From Scleroderma bovista (taxonomy: Eukaryota > Basidiomycota > Agaricomycetes > Boletales > Sclerodermataceae), in contig JAYMGJ010000067.1 in assembly GCA_037178675.1 (NCBI GenBank), positions 62,001-126,000 on the forward strand: a DNA stretch of 64,000 nt, written 5' to 3'. A program made the translations under genes and the position numbers. Within the stretch, counting starts at the first letter, position 1. Each line of letters begins with the position of its first letter. Positions 46,502 through 57,950 of the stretch are shown piece by piece. Below the pieces are notes generated by a model. That model was not told the DNA's origin, did not search any database, and saw only the letters and a program-made list of their open reading frames with translations.

Positions 46502-49111
46502 ATGGACCCTGCCCTTTCTCTCACCAGCCCTCTCTTCCTTTCCCCTCCTCTGTCCTCCTTCGACCAACACCCCACCCAGATGGACGCAAGTACGCCATCG
46601 CCGTCTCTCCCAAGGTACCAAAACACTTGCATTCCTGCTTTGGTGCCCCCCGGTGTCGACCCCACCTCTGTCGATTTCAGGACCTTCTTCCCCTACATCC
46701 CCAACGAAGTCAAGCACCGCAAGAGAACATCGCGAGCGCAGCTCAAGGTCCTCGAAGACGTCTTCCGCAAGGACACAAAACCAAATGCTGCGCTCCGCAA
46801 AAAGCTCGCCGCAGAGCTCGACATGGGTCCCCGCGCTGTCCAGGTTCGTCCCCGTCCTCTCTCTCCCTCCAACGCGTCCTCATCGTGTCCCGTCTAGGTC
46901 TGGTTCCAGAACAGGTATGCTCTCGTGTGCATTCTCACTCCCGTCAGCCTCACCCCCTTCAGACGGGCAAAGGACAAGCAGCTCCGCAAACGCGCCTCGG
47001 CCCAGCTCGAGCAAGGAAAACCTTTGTCTCCACCAGACACCAGCCCGTCCTCCCCAGATGCCACCACTGCCCAAGACGACTCTGCAGCCACTGCGCAACC
47101 CGTCGCTCCACCAACACCAGACCCGTCACCCACCGAACACATCCCTGCCCTCAAAATTTCTGTCCCTTCGCCAGCTTGGCAAACCACACCCACCGGTGAC
47201 ATGCCTCCCCACCATGCCCCTGCTCGGAATTACAGGCTGCAGGACCCAGATCTCCACAACATACGCCGTGGATCTCTGCCAGCCATGTCTGCCGACTCAC
47301 TCCATCCCTTGCCCCATCCCGTCGACAGACGCAACTCTCTAGACGTCAACTGCTATAGACTAATGCACCACCCCTTTGCGCACATAGCGAGAGAGAAAAA
47401 CGAGGCGCTGCTGGCCAAGTCCCCATTGTCCCCACCAGGGTCTACTCAGGCTGTTACACGCGGTCCCGGTGCAACCCGCGCCGTCTCGCACGCCGTGCAT
47501 CCGTACTCACGCCCCGTCCTCGCCCACCGCGCATCAGAACCCCACGCTTGGCTGCCTCTCCGTGGCTCGCATTTCCCTCCCGTGCCCGAAGCCGGCCCAT
47601 CCCTCCCAGTCTCTTCATCATCCTCCTCAGCCGTCCCCAACATCCCCTCTCGCAGATCCTACGACACCCGTTTGTATGCCCTCACCTCCCGCACCCTGTC
47701 TTCGCCCGGCCCAGGGCCACTCCCAGCACCCGACTTCCAATTCGGCGAGCCCTCCTCGGCATCAACTCCCCCGAACACGTCCCCAGTACCCGGCGATGTG
47801 GACACCCCACCCAGCTCGTCGGGCTCGTCTGCCCATGGCCCCTCCCCAGATTTACCCATGTCGGAACTTCATCGCTGGGCCTTCCCCCGTGGTAGCACCA
47901 CCAGCATCATGAGTGCAGCAAGCGGCGGTCTACCTGGTGGTCCACGTGACGGTGATGCCGAGACTGAGGACGCCGTGTCCACCACTGCCAGTAGCAGCAG
48001 CTTCAGTGGCATATCTAGGTTCGGCAGCGTGGCAAGTATCACGGGAAGTGATTCAAGTGCGATGTTTTCTGACGTCAGCAGTTGTGTTGCAGCAGAGATG
48101 GGCTATGAAGCAGGGAGGAAGGGGTCCAGGTGAGGCCTTTTCTCTGTTTCTTCTCGGTTCGTAGTATATGTTTCGAATTCTGTTCCATTCGTCTCTGTTC
48201 GACTTCGACTGTTGGTTCTATTCTGTATTTCGTAGACACCGTTTTCTGAGTAAGAGTGTACGCTGACACTGGTTTTCGCGCGGATATCAAGTGGGTCGGG
48301 TCATTATCTCGAGTTACGCATGTCGGGGCTCAACATGACCGGCCAGCATGTCGGTAACGACATGAGCACCCCTGCACCATCCGGATACGCTTCGTCGACG
48401 TCTACGCTGTCACCCAATGACAGTCCCCAGACCAAGGACGCCAACCCTGGATCAATTCCTGCTTCCTTGCGTGTCGAACCGATGTATGAGTTCGGTAACG
48501 TGAGTACCTCGCGTCGCTCTTATGGCGTGTTTTTGACCTCGGTGATAAAGGTCCCAGCAAATGAGATGAGAGCCGCGCGGAGGGGCAGCATTCCACCCTG
48601 TGTAGTTCCTTCCCCCGTCGGCACTCCAGACCATTCTTCCCATCCACATGGCCATGGCATGTATGCCGCAAATATGGGTGGAGAAATGAAGTACCCGCTA
48701 CATGGATGGAATTCGGGTCCAGGTGGATATGTCCCTCAGCAACCCCGTTTCTCGACCCATGATATAAGATCATTCGTACCCGATGGCACTATCACGGCCC
48801 CCGCTAGTGGAGCATATCCCCAGGCGCAGCATCACCATCCACCCTCGCAGCAGCGCCAGCACCAGTCCCATCCCATTCCACCGACTGAGTTGGTGTACCC
48901 CCATGGCAATGGCTCCTATTCTCTCAGTGGTCCTGTCTCTGTTTCCGGCCCTGTCCCACCTGGCACTGGTATCATGAGTCTGCATGAGATACCCAGTCGA
49001 GGGTACGTTGTTGGGGTGCCTACTCCTCCACATGAGGCGGAGCCGAATGTGGGTGAGTTCCCTGGTGGTCCCTATCATGAGCAAGAGGCATGGGGCGTTC
49101 ATGGTACATAA
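46502..49111 (+). CDS. Homeodomain transcription factor
   Basis: 764 residues in five exons (46502-46843, 46898-46914, 46963-48129, 48292-48499, 48551-49111). The homeodomain at about residues 72-130 reads HRKRTSRAQLKVLEDVFRKD, then RKKLAAELDMGPRAVQVWFQ and NRRAKDKQLRKRA. It is of the typical 60-residue class, with the invariant WFQNRR in helix 3. The rest is disordered, Pro/Ser/His-rich, as in basidiomycete fruiting-body regulators of the hom type, which is only a likeness. Exon 2 is 17 nt and codes just VWFQN plus part of the next Arg. Intron 4 (51 nt) is stop-free and a multiple of three. A long pyrimidine-rich 3' region follows. Confidence 0.92.
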
Positions 49112-50099
49112 CATGATCGCCTTCGACTACCCTCGCTGTTGGCTCCGCATCGTTCCCAACGTTTGGGGTTCCGAGTTCCGGAGATCAAGTCGTACACCAG
49201 CAGCCCTTCACCCTCATTTTTTTCTTGTTCCCGCCGTCTATATTCCTCATACATTACGGTCCCAGCCCCTAAACTATTCGCTTCTCTCTCCCACCCTCGT
49301 CTGTCACTACATAAAATGGACCCTGCTCTGTCGCTCTGCTGACTCGGCGTGTCTTTCTTGCATATCCGATCGGACGTTCATCCTCTTTAGCTATTCCTCA
49401 GCAGCATACGTGATTCGTATTCGTCCGCTCCCCTGATTCCTTTTCCGTCCTGATAGCCTCTTCTGCGGCCCAACCCTTGTTTCTCTGGTCCTGATCTATC
49501 CCATTATACTCCCCAAAGTGCCGTGCTGTGTTCACTCCATGGATATTCAGCTCGCTTTCGTTGGTTTGCAAAACTCGCTCGTTTCGTTACTTTTTTTTCA
49601 TTCCAGATGTACTTGTTGTGGATCACGCGCGCGTTGGTTCCTCCCTTCACCACTAATCTTCACTTGTTTATTTTGCTAGTCTATTATTCTTCACTTGTCT
49701 TATTTTGTTACCCCTTCTATCTTGTGTATTCTTTCCCTATTTTTTTGGACCCCGTCCATCGTTGTACGTCATTATTTTTTATTTGTTCTGTCTATGCTCT
49801 TCCGAATCCGTCTCCAACGTCGACTTTCCCTACTTATCATCCCAATCATAGCTCATAGTAATCTCCGCATGTAGTCTTCTCATGACATCTCCGTTTCTGA
49901 TGAGTAATACCCGAGTCGTTTACTTTACGCCCGAATTTCAGCCCTGGATCATCCAAGTCGTCCATCCTAGGCGACCTTCAGGTGATTGCCTCACTACATC
50001 ACGGCGTTTGGAAGCATATCATTCCGATTTCGTATGGAAACCGCATACCCGCGCCCGACACCTGACGAGGAAACCACTAGCTGTGCTTCATCAAAACCT
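49112..50099. other. Pyrimidine-rich 3' region, no gene recognised
   Basis: About 1 kb after the homeodomain gene, with long T/C-rich runs, most marked between 49200 and 49810. It probably includes the 3' untranslated region of that gene. Short frames are present but none has a recognisable product. Confidence 0.5.
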
Positions 50100-50757
50100 A
50101 TGAAATACCGCATTGTTCCCCGTGGAAGCATATCTGTACCGAAGGATGATAACAACCATGCTGTGATGGACATTCTCGGTCTCGTGATGGACTCTGACAC
50201 TCATCGCATTGGGTGTATTTCAGAACCGTCAGCACCAGCTAGCCAATTACATCAACGGCATTGATGATCCACCAACCAAAGGTCACTATGTCGTGTCTGG
50301 CAATCATATCACCAAGCTCTTTTTGCGCCAACCCATCCCCAAAGAAGTAAAGGCCCGGACAGACCCTGAGTCACACAGGTGGACGTGCACTGGTCTATGT
50401 AAGTATCCTGGGATGCGGAACATGACAACAGGACAAACATAATAAACACACCTGTAATACATAATTGTGGGGAGACATAAAACGTCTGGGTTAGCTCCGG
50501 GCAATAAAAATCCCTGAATGGCTGCATTTGAACAGCAGCCAGCTGTCGATGTCGTTTCTGATCAATGGAAAAAATACATACGACGCTTTGCTACGCCTGG
50601 AAAACGCAAAACCTTTCGGGGTCCCTCGAGATCATACGCCACTGCATCGCCAAAGCGCTATAGTAACATCCATCGCTACTTCCTGATCGGGTTCAAGCCA
50701 GGAGCCATCTTCCCATCAATCGACCCAGACAAAGATACAGCACTAGGCCCGAAATGA
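50100..50757 (+). CDS. Possible small hypothetical gene
   Basis: Not recognised. An ATG at 50100 opens a frame (MKYRIVPRGSISVPKDDNNH) to a likely donor at 50184. After the acceptor at 50223 the frame continues NRQHQLANYINGIDDPPTKG and LRQPIPKEVKARTDPE. A last stretch in a protein-like frame ends at 50757 (WKKYIRRFATPGKRKTFRGP and NIHRYFLIGFKPGAIFP). The join between the middle and last parts, somewhere in 50390-50540, could not be fixed, because the available splice sites give conflicting phases. It may be a real fungal-specific gene, a pseudogene, or chance. It converges with the RING/TRAF gene. Confidence 0.35.
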
Positions 50758-52523
50758 CTACAGCTTGGTACCTGGGCACCCATGGAAAGGTGGCGTCATC
50801 ATTGGTGGGTGGAAGACAGGTTGTGTGGGGCTGAGCGCGAGCGTGGCGGGTACGATGGGTACTGAACCGGTGGCGGATAAAGGCTCGCTGGCTCGTCCAG
50901 ATACCTGAGCGTTCCTATCCATCATGAGACGGTGTAGCTGTTTGTCCACCCGAATATTCATCGCACCCAAGTGTCAATAGAGTGAATCGGTAACCGGGGG
51001 GGACCGGTGGAACACACCTGTAAACGTATGCCCTGAATGGCATATCTCAGTGACCCAAGTTCCTCATTTATCCGCATACTCTCGGTAGTGAGTGCGATAT
51101 CATTCTGGCGCGCAAAAGATTCGACCGAGGCGGATATTGCCGCTATGGATTCCCGCAATCCAGATAGGGTTCCTTCCAATGAGGTACCTAAATTGAGCGG
51201 GGCAACGGGAAACAAGAGCGACCGCTGATGTGCGTGAGCCTGGGCGTCGAGTATGGCCCCAAATGGATGGTGTGTGGACGGCGTACGACGGTGGCCCCCT
51301 GGGTCAGAAACTGAAAAATAAGCCGCAGCGTCATCGGCATCAGCAGGATGTATGGGTGGATGAGCGGTGTCAACTGGATCTGTCATGGGTAATGGCTGGC
51401 CAGCGGTGTCGGGGGAAGTAATCGATCTGACTCCGGCATGACTATCGTCACGGACAAAGGACGCTGACACTCGATCCAATCGCTGTGTCTCGAATCGATA
51501 CCACGGGCCCAACGTACTCTTCATAAAATGTATTTCACGCTGCGTGGTTTGGACGAGGCCTTCCAGCGACTGTACTCTTCCCTTAAGAGTAGCATTTTCC
51601 GCCATCAGCGCAGACATCTTGACGGTGTTATTAGCGAAGAAGCCCTTTAAAGCTTCATAGGGACACGATGGAATATGGACACTTGATAATTCGTGGCGAG
51701 GGCCAGTCCAAAAGCACCCGTTATCGGCGTAGACACAGGAAACCTCGATGTTCGGGCAAGTGGCAATGTGCTCCTGTGTCTTTGATCTTGGAAACTCGGC
51801 AGTGCACAGAGAGCATGTTGCCACTCCTGAGGAACACTCAGAATAATGATCCTAGTTTCAGCCTCCCTCTCAGCATTGTCGATAGACCAGTGCGGCGTAA
51901 ACTTACATTGAGACTACCATACTTGACAGAAACACCGCAGCCTTGGCAAGTTGTAAAGCGATGGACACAGACATCTGCATGTTTTCCGCAGTCCTTGCGC
52001 AAGACTGATTGATCACAGTCGATTTCTGGACATGGTACCGTGACATAGGGACATGCCTGTTTGAGATGTGATTCTAACAACTGCCGCTGACATATATGCG
52101 TACAGCCTGTGGAACGATGCACGCACTCGACCAGAAGTTCATCTACGAGCTGTGATAGAAACCGAATGAGCGACTGAATGGGCGAGAACTGGTGCTGGTA
52201 CCGACGTGTTTGACAATCGGATTCGCGGACGATAAATCCTCAGTTGAGAGAGGTAAACGATCAATAGGGCATTGCGGAGAGTGTCTGACGGCTTCTGTAA
52301 TACAATCGTAGCAGAAAGTGTGCATACATGTTCTTGTAGTCGTTGGGTTCGTGAAAGGGGCACTGGAAGAGCACTGTCATCCAACCGCTTGATGTCTGCC
52401 ATTGCTTGAAACAATACTAACTGGCAAATGCAACATATCTGAATGAAAGTAAGTAATAGGTGCCCGCGTTATATCGAGGCTACATACTAGATTGCTGTTG
52501 GGAGGTTCGACATAGCTGGGCAT
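50758..52523 (-). CDS. RING finger and TRAF-type zinc-finger protein
   Basis: Likely E3 ubiquitin ligase of 483 residues in six exons (52523-52488, 52438-52422, 52362-52206, 52149-51907, 51836-51018, 50937-50758). The RING is assembled from the first three exons: ICCICHAPFTNP, CMHTFCYDCI and QCPIDRLPLS. Two TRAF-type zinc-finger units follow (CVHRSTGCTHICQRQLLESH and CPYVTVPCPEIDCDQ; then CPNIEVSCVYADNGCFWTGP). A coiled coil comes next (VKMSALMAENATLKGRVQSL), then a long helical and disordered tail. A C-terminal MATH domain, as in animal TRAFs, is not seen. Exon 2 is a 17-nt exon holding the first RING cysteines. The final exon is supported by frame only. Confidence 0.85.
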
Positions 52524-52723
52524 CTTTGATCAAAAGCCGTTCAACGTGACGCAGCGAATCAATATTGGCATTACCAAATAAGGTAACCACGGTACGATAT
52601 TACAAGCTCAAGCAGGTCAAAAGTACATATGTAATTCCAGATCTACGCCATTTCCCCGAGGAAGTGTTTGGGAGATGAGTCAAATTTTGACGTAGAGATC
52701 TACTGGACGACGAAAACCTATGT

Positions 52724-53695
52724 TCATGTCAATGCAGCCCGGGAAACACGGATTTCACAACACTGACCTCCTTCTCCTACCGACCCCAGGTGCATTGGTG
52801 GCCCAAACCCGATGTCTCCCAATACTCTGTGAAAGTCGGCTGGACGTAAATGCAAGTGCTTTGCGGTATCTCTCAATCTTTCATCCATGCGTCTAGCTTT
52901 TGAGTATGTTTCCCAAGCCTGTGGTTCCAGAATCAAAGTTCCTCCTGGTTTTAGATTCCTGTGGATTTTTTGAAAGAACGTCTTTATCCCATGGTCACCG
53001 TGATTCAAATGGATCCATTTTGTGATCGAAAGGCTGCATCAGACAATATTCAATACCGGAAGAATCACGGGCAGACGATGTTCGTACGCGAGCACAATGT
53101 TATATCTGGATTCGTCACTTGCATCTTGTTCAGTCATCCAATCCATTGTGCGGAAAGTGACATTATGAGGAAACACCGCGACTCCTCTTCGATTACTGGG
53201 GATTGGGAGTGGCCCGTAGCTATGCTCACAGGACGCAGGGAAGTAATCATGGTCATCATCATGATATTGCTTGACTCGTTTGGGTGTCACAACCGAGGGG
53301 TCGTGAAGCCTCAGACCCAGAGACTGTTGACTCCAAAGGCTGCGCCGCCTTTTCCAAGCAGCTCGAATAAGGGTATCATCGATGTCAACACCAAGAATTC
53401 CCTGGGCACCCCAGAGTTGTCCTATCATATGGCATTGTAAGACTGGCGCAGGCCTACGCCTGTAATGAATGCACCCACCAATCTCGCAAGTCACCCACCC
53501 CTCGTTACAGCCAATGTCGAGAACCGTCTTTCCGGCGAAAAAGTGGGGAGGCAGAAGGGACAGACGTGAATCGCGTACAAACGGTCGCTTGGAATAATAC
53601 CTGGCCAGACATAGGTGTCGTGATGGAGAGTGCATTCGGGCGAGTAAGACGCACCCATGATAGTTTCCGTAGAGGGGATTGGTTGTCGACGCCAT
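52724..53695 (-). CDS. Bin3-type RNA methyltransferase (MePCE/BCDIN3D family)
   Basis: SAM-dependent methyltransferase of the family that caps the 5' gamma-phosphate of small RNAs such as 7SK or U6, or methylates 5' monophosphates. Three exons (53695-53479, 53421-53088, 53033-52724) give 286 residues. Family landmarks are NPLYGNYHGC, the SAM motif VLDIGCNEGWVT, GVDIDDTLIRAAW, and after the last intron SITKWIHLNHGD and NLKPGGTLILEPQAWETYSK. All fit the Bin3 domain. Intron 1 (57 nt) is stop-free and a multiple of three. The RNA substrate in fungi is not known from sequence. Divergent from the ubiquitin-like/BAG gene with 266 bp between starts. Confidence 0.93.
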
Positions 53696-53961
53696 GCTAC
53701 GACGTCGGATTTGAGGACAAGTACATCGTCTGCCTAGTAGAGCACGGCTACAGTCACGCCAGCCACCGTCTCACTACACATCCACATCACTCCTCTTTCC
53801 AAACTGTCTCCACTGCACGCAGGTGTGATATCAGACCTCAATTCTTTCACGTTATTTGCTCACAGTCACCAGTCGTGATCAGCCTTGTGCTGTTTTTTCG
53901 TGCAGCCATTGCACAAATCCGTGGCCTATTCTGCCCACCATCTCGCCAATCGTTCAGCACC

Positions 53962-54615
53962 ATGATCCACGTCAAATGGGACAGAGAGGTGTTGCACTTC
54001 CCATTACCGCCTCCCGACACCACCTTGGGGAAGCTTAGAGCAGACATTGCAGAGTACACACAGCTCCCGCCAGAGTCGTTCAAGCTCATCCACGCTGGCG
54101 CAGTGATGAAAGATGATCAAGCTCTTCGTGCGTTTTCTGCATATACTCCTGCAACTTGCCTGATTACCTTACTCCAACCAGTATCCGCGTATAAAATCCG
54201 CGAAAACTCGACTATTGCACTCATCGGGGGCCACATTACGCCACAAGCCCCTGCCCCGTACCAGCCACCATCCAAGGCAAAGGAACCACCAACGGAAGAG
54301 AACATGATCGGCGCGATTCGTGCCGAGTTGGACCGTGTACGCGCTACACTCGCCCCTGATGTGGATGCCTTCGTTCTGGCTTGTTCAAATCCACTAGCGA
54401 TTCTTGAGACTGCCCAAGATATCAACCCATCCAAAGTACCCACGTCTCTTGATCATACCCGCCTATCAGAACTCCTCCTACAATCTCTTCTCCGCCTTGA
54501 TGCGTTGCACTTACCAGGGGCTGATTGGCCTGATGCGAGACAGCAACGCAAGGCTGCCGTGCGAGAGGTTCAGGGCGTTCTGGATCGTTTAGATAGCGCT
54601 TGGTCTTCACGATGA
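53962..54615 (+). CDS. Ubiquitin-like and BAG-domain Hsp70 cochaperone
   Basis: 217 residues in one exon. Residues 1 to about 85 are ubiquitin-like (MIHVKWDREVLHFPLPPPDT, then LGKLRADIAEYTQLPPESFK and LIHAGAVMKDD). The C-terminal half is a helical BAG domain (AIRAELDRVRATLAPDVDAF; LSELLLQSLLRLDALHLPGA; REVQGVLDRLDSAW), which binds the Hsp70 ATPase domain and speeds nucleotide release. This is the animal BAG-1 order; unlike yeast Snl1 there is no membrane anchor. The start was placed where the ubiquitin fold begins; the frame is open further upstream. Confidence 0.93.
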   Translation: MIHVKWDREVLHFPLPPPDTTLGKLRADIAEYTQLPPESFKLIHAGAVMKDDQALRAFSAYTPATCLITLLQPVSAYKIRENSTIALIGGHITPQAPAPYQPPSKAKEPPTEENMIGAIRAELDRVRATLAPDVDAFVLACSNPLAILETAQDINPSKVPTSLDHTRLSELLLQSLLRLDALHLPGADWPDARQQRKAAVREVQGVLDRLDSAWSSR

Positions 54616-54746
54616 GAGTTCCTTAAAGTTAGCACTTGGTACTGTTGGTGTACTGTCACTTTAGATGCGGTCTAGGGTATATCATTAGTCACGTGCTTGG
54701 CTGGAAAACCCTTTACACACTACCGTCCACGACATCGCTGCACTCC

Positions 54747-55591
54747 ATGCCCTTCAAGATAGATTTGCTGCAAGCAAGTTTCACCACCTTGACGCTCATC
54801 ATTTTCCTAGGAACTGTTTATTCTGTCAAGAATAGCACATACCTCGACACATCAGATCCGTTGATTACGCATCTCCCTCATCACCTCCACAATACCCATT
54901 ACTTTGCGACCAAGTCCAATTTCCTCAATGTCGTGTTCATTAAACGTGCTTGGGCTTGGACCTCGAGCACTTTTCTGTTCCTCTGGATAACCAGTCCCCG
55001 TCAACAACGATCTATCCGGAGACTGTCCAAATGGATTGCGGCAACGGCTGCTTGGCTTGTCTTTACGAGCTGGTTCTTCGGTCCTGCATTGATAGATCGG
55101 TTTATTGCAGCATCCGGAGGCGAGTGCACGATAGCGCTACCTTCTGGTGCCTCCTTCCCCATCCCAAACGAGTTTTGCTTCACGAAATCGAGATTATCCC
55201 CGCTCACGCATCCCGGGCTCTTTGCCTATCCCCTTCTCCTGCCAGAAGGACCTTGGACAACTACACCACGGATGAGGAGAGGTCATGATGTCTCTGGACA
55301 CATATTCCTCCTAACCATGTCCGTCCTTTTCCTCTCCGACCAGCTCACATCGTCTCTTCGTTCCTCCCCTTCGGCTTGGACGCCTGCACATAAATATGCT
55401 GTCATCTACACGTCGGCGATAATTGTCATATGGCTGTTTGCCGCATATACTACTAGTGTGTATTTCCATACACCACTGGAAAAGCTTACTGGATACCGTG
55501 AGTGTCGCTACTCTACCGACGTTTTTATTGTTTTCTAACTGTCATGGTAGTGTTGGGTGCAGCAGGGTATGCTTTCACCTGGATAATTTAA
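54747..55591 (+). CDS. FIT2: FIT2/Scs3-family ER lipid-droplet protein
   Basis: Polytopic ER membrane protein of the fat-storage-inducing family, acting on acyl-CoA or phospholipid and needed for lipid-droplet emergence. Two exons (54747-55497 and 55551-55591) give 263 residues. Membrane segments include ASFTTLTLIIFLGTVYSV, WIAATAAWLVFTSWFFGPAL and YAVIYTSAIIVIWLFAAY. The catalytic His pair is visible in RRGHDVSGHIFLLTMSVLFL and in TTSVYFHTPLEKLTGYLLG. The short last exon ends the protein in WII. Confidence 0.92.
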
Positions 55592-55756
55592 AAGAGGATA
55601 TTTCAGCTAGTTTGTGAAGATAATAATGTCCTAATGTAACCATGACTGCAGCCCTCTGAGAGAACCAACTCATTGATGGGAAAAGAAAGGATAGCAAACA
55701 GAAACAGAGATGTTACGTTGTGGAAAGATGAAATGTCAGTCTGTGAGGGATGTCAA

Positions 55757-57771
55757 TCAAAAAATTATCCACTGAAGAACTATCCGGGCTATCATAGCAG
55801 GTGCGGCGACCCTGACAACATCGCACGCAAACTGCGATATTAGTCCCTGTCCCCGAAGTAAAGGCAGCAGGCTCCTGGAGGCAAAGCATTCGTGACAGGC
55901 ATCCCAACGAAGTAAGTTAATCGTGATGCGTCGCCGCCGCCCATTCAACTCGAATGACCTTGTCCATGACCACCACCTTGTTCGGGTACGTTGAGATCGT
56001 GGGGGTGGCAAGAACGCAGTTCCATTGCTCGAGAAGTCCCCTTCATCCTCATGCCCTGTAGTCCAAGTTTCGCCACGATTATCATGGTCTCTACGTGCAA
56101 GGTAGTGTGTCGGGCTTAATGGATCATCCACTTCGTCCTCGGCTGGAAATAGCGTGATCGGACTGAGAAGTGGAGAACTCCGAGGTGTGCACGAAAGAGG
56201 GGTAACACGATAGCTTGGGACTCTTGAACTGGGCACCCGAGGGTTCGGGGAAAGTAGGTTCGTCGGGCTCGTCAAGACCTTTGGTCGAGGGGACCACGCC
56301 GACCAAACCGCAGACTCGGGCCCAGATGAACGTGTCTCCGGCACCGATGAAAGCGAGGAGATACGTCGATGGTGGCGGTGAGTTTTGATGTTTATGTACA
56401 GCAGAACAACTGCCGTCAATACGAGGGAAGGAAGGTATATAGACTTGTACATGGTTCGGGTATCAGGCAGGTAACATGACGTGTCCGCAATAGTAGGTCC
56501 AGACTGACCCTCAGGATCTGGAGATATCAAGGATATAAGCTGAAACCCAGGCCATCTGATATGTCGTGACGGTGAAAAGGATTTGACGGTCACCTCTCGG
56601 ACCTCCCTTTTCGTATCTGTGTCGCGAGGAGAAGCCACCTCGTGCACAACTTCACAATAATCGCGGTTATCTCCGCTATGCAAAAAGATTAATCCCAACA
56701 TAAACACAAGGCCAAAATTCGACTCGCCTAAAAACAATCGATGGTTGAAGGTTTCTTAAGATGAACTCGGTTGTCTGCTTTCCAAGCATGTTTTGATAAC
56801 CGTGCCCGGCACCAGCACGAATCGAGCCCTTTTCCCGAAGAGGACCGCAAGACTGTCTAACGGGACGAGAAAGCGGAATATGACTCAACAGGACGGTGGG
56901 TCTATCGTGTCGAGCATCCATGGCAGATGTTAAGAACGCGATTGGTCCACCGCTGAGCGGAGTCCACTCCTCGAACGTTTTACCATGAGCGTGTCGATGG
57001 TAATCTTCTTCCACGAGTTTTGTGGCGTCAATTAGAATGAACTCGTGGTCGGCAATGGTGATGGCCTGGTTTAATGGCCCAAAATACTCAGTGAAAAAAC
57101 GTGGAGCATCCTCTGAAAAGGATGAGGACGTTCCTATGCTGTGAGCGCGTCAGCATCAAAATGACCAGGTATAAGTAATGCACACACCCGACATCTGTAT
57201 TTCCCGGAATGAAGTAAAAGGTCATCTCGTCGCCGCGTCGGAAGATCGATGCAAATCTACGATAGTAGGCATCGTACCTAATGCCGAGGGACAAGGATAT
57301 CAGCTTGAAGGGAATTGAAACGTGCAAGGTACACGTACTCTTCTTTGCTCATAACATAACGCCCAGAGGCAAGTGTGTCCCCAAGAAAGATGACAACATC
57401 AGGACGAAGACGAGAAGTGACGCTCCAGCTCTTGCGCAAATACATCGTAACATGATCCTCTCCCCACCATGACCTCTGCGTGGCAGGATTTGGAACTTGA
57501 GCATCAGCAATCAGTAATACCCGAGTAGGCTTCGTCGCATTGGGTGGCTTCAGCAAAAAAAGTAAGACTAACCAGGACATAAATAAACGATTGTACTCAC
57601 CCGCAATTGCAACACCTTATCCGGCCACCTGCAATGTGCTAGACTGTAGAAGAATGCTCCGAACTGACACCAGATGACTGTGATGACCCAGAACAGCTGG
57701 AGGATGAAGACAGCCGGGTGCCGGGACACGAGACGTGATCTTTTCGACCGTCGCTCATATAAAAGAGCCAT
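55757..57771 (-). CDS. Ted1-like metallophosphoesterase paralogue with damaged metal site
   Basis: Second member of the Cdc1/Ted1 family in the window, 599 residues from five exons (57771-57601, 57547-57339, 57277-57188, 57138-56728, 56675-55757). It matches the copy at 11941 in order, phases and flanking blocks (SHIPLSRP, CGPLREKGSIRAGAGHGYQN, REVREVTVKSF, C-terminal hydrophobic segment). However, the metal motifs differ: GNHD is GNTD, GDDHDYC is GDNRDYC, GDMMDNG is GDTLASG, and ADPQ is ADAQ. Two histidine ligands are therefore lost while the frame is intact. It may be a pseudoenzyme or regulatory partner. The fourth intron starts with GC (56727, TAG/GCGAGT), where the other copy has GT. Confidence 0.87.
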
Positions 57772-57950
57772 GCTTCATCACTAGTTCGTCGGTCAGGTCA
57801 GGTGGTTGTGAGCAAGTGCGGCGTCAAAGGTCAGCGCTATCCATTGTTTCATGAAGTAGTTCAGTGTTACGTATCTTCCAAATTTAGGTTCAGCGACAAA
57901 AATACGTGTAAAGACAGAAGGAATGGACTGGAGACTATTACTGCGCCAAC

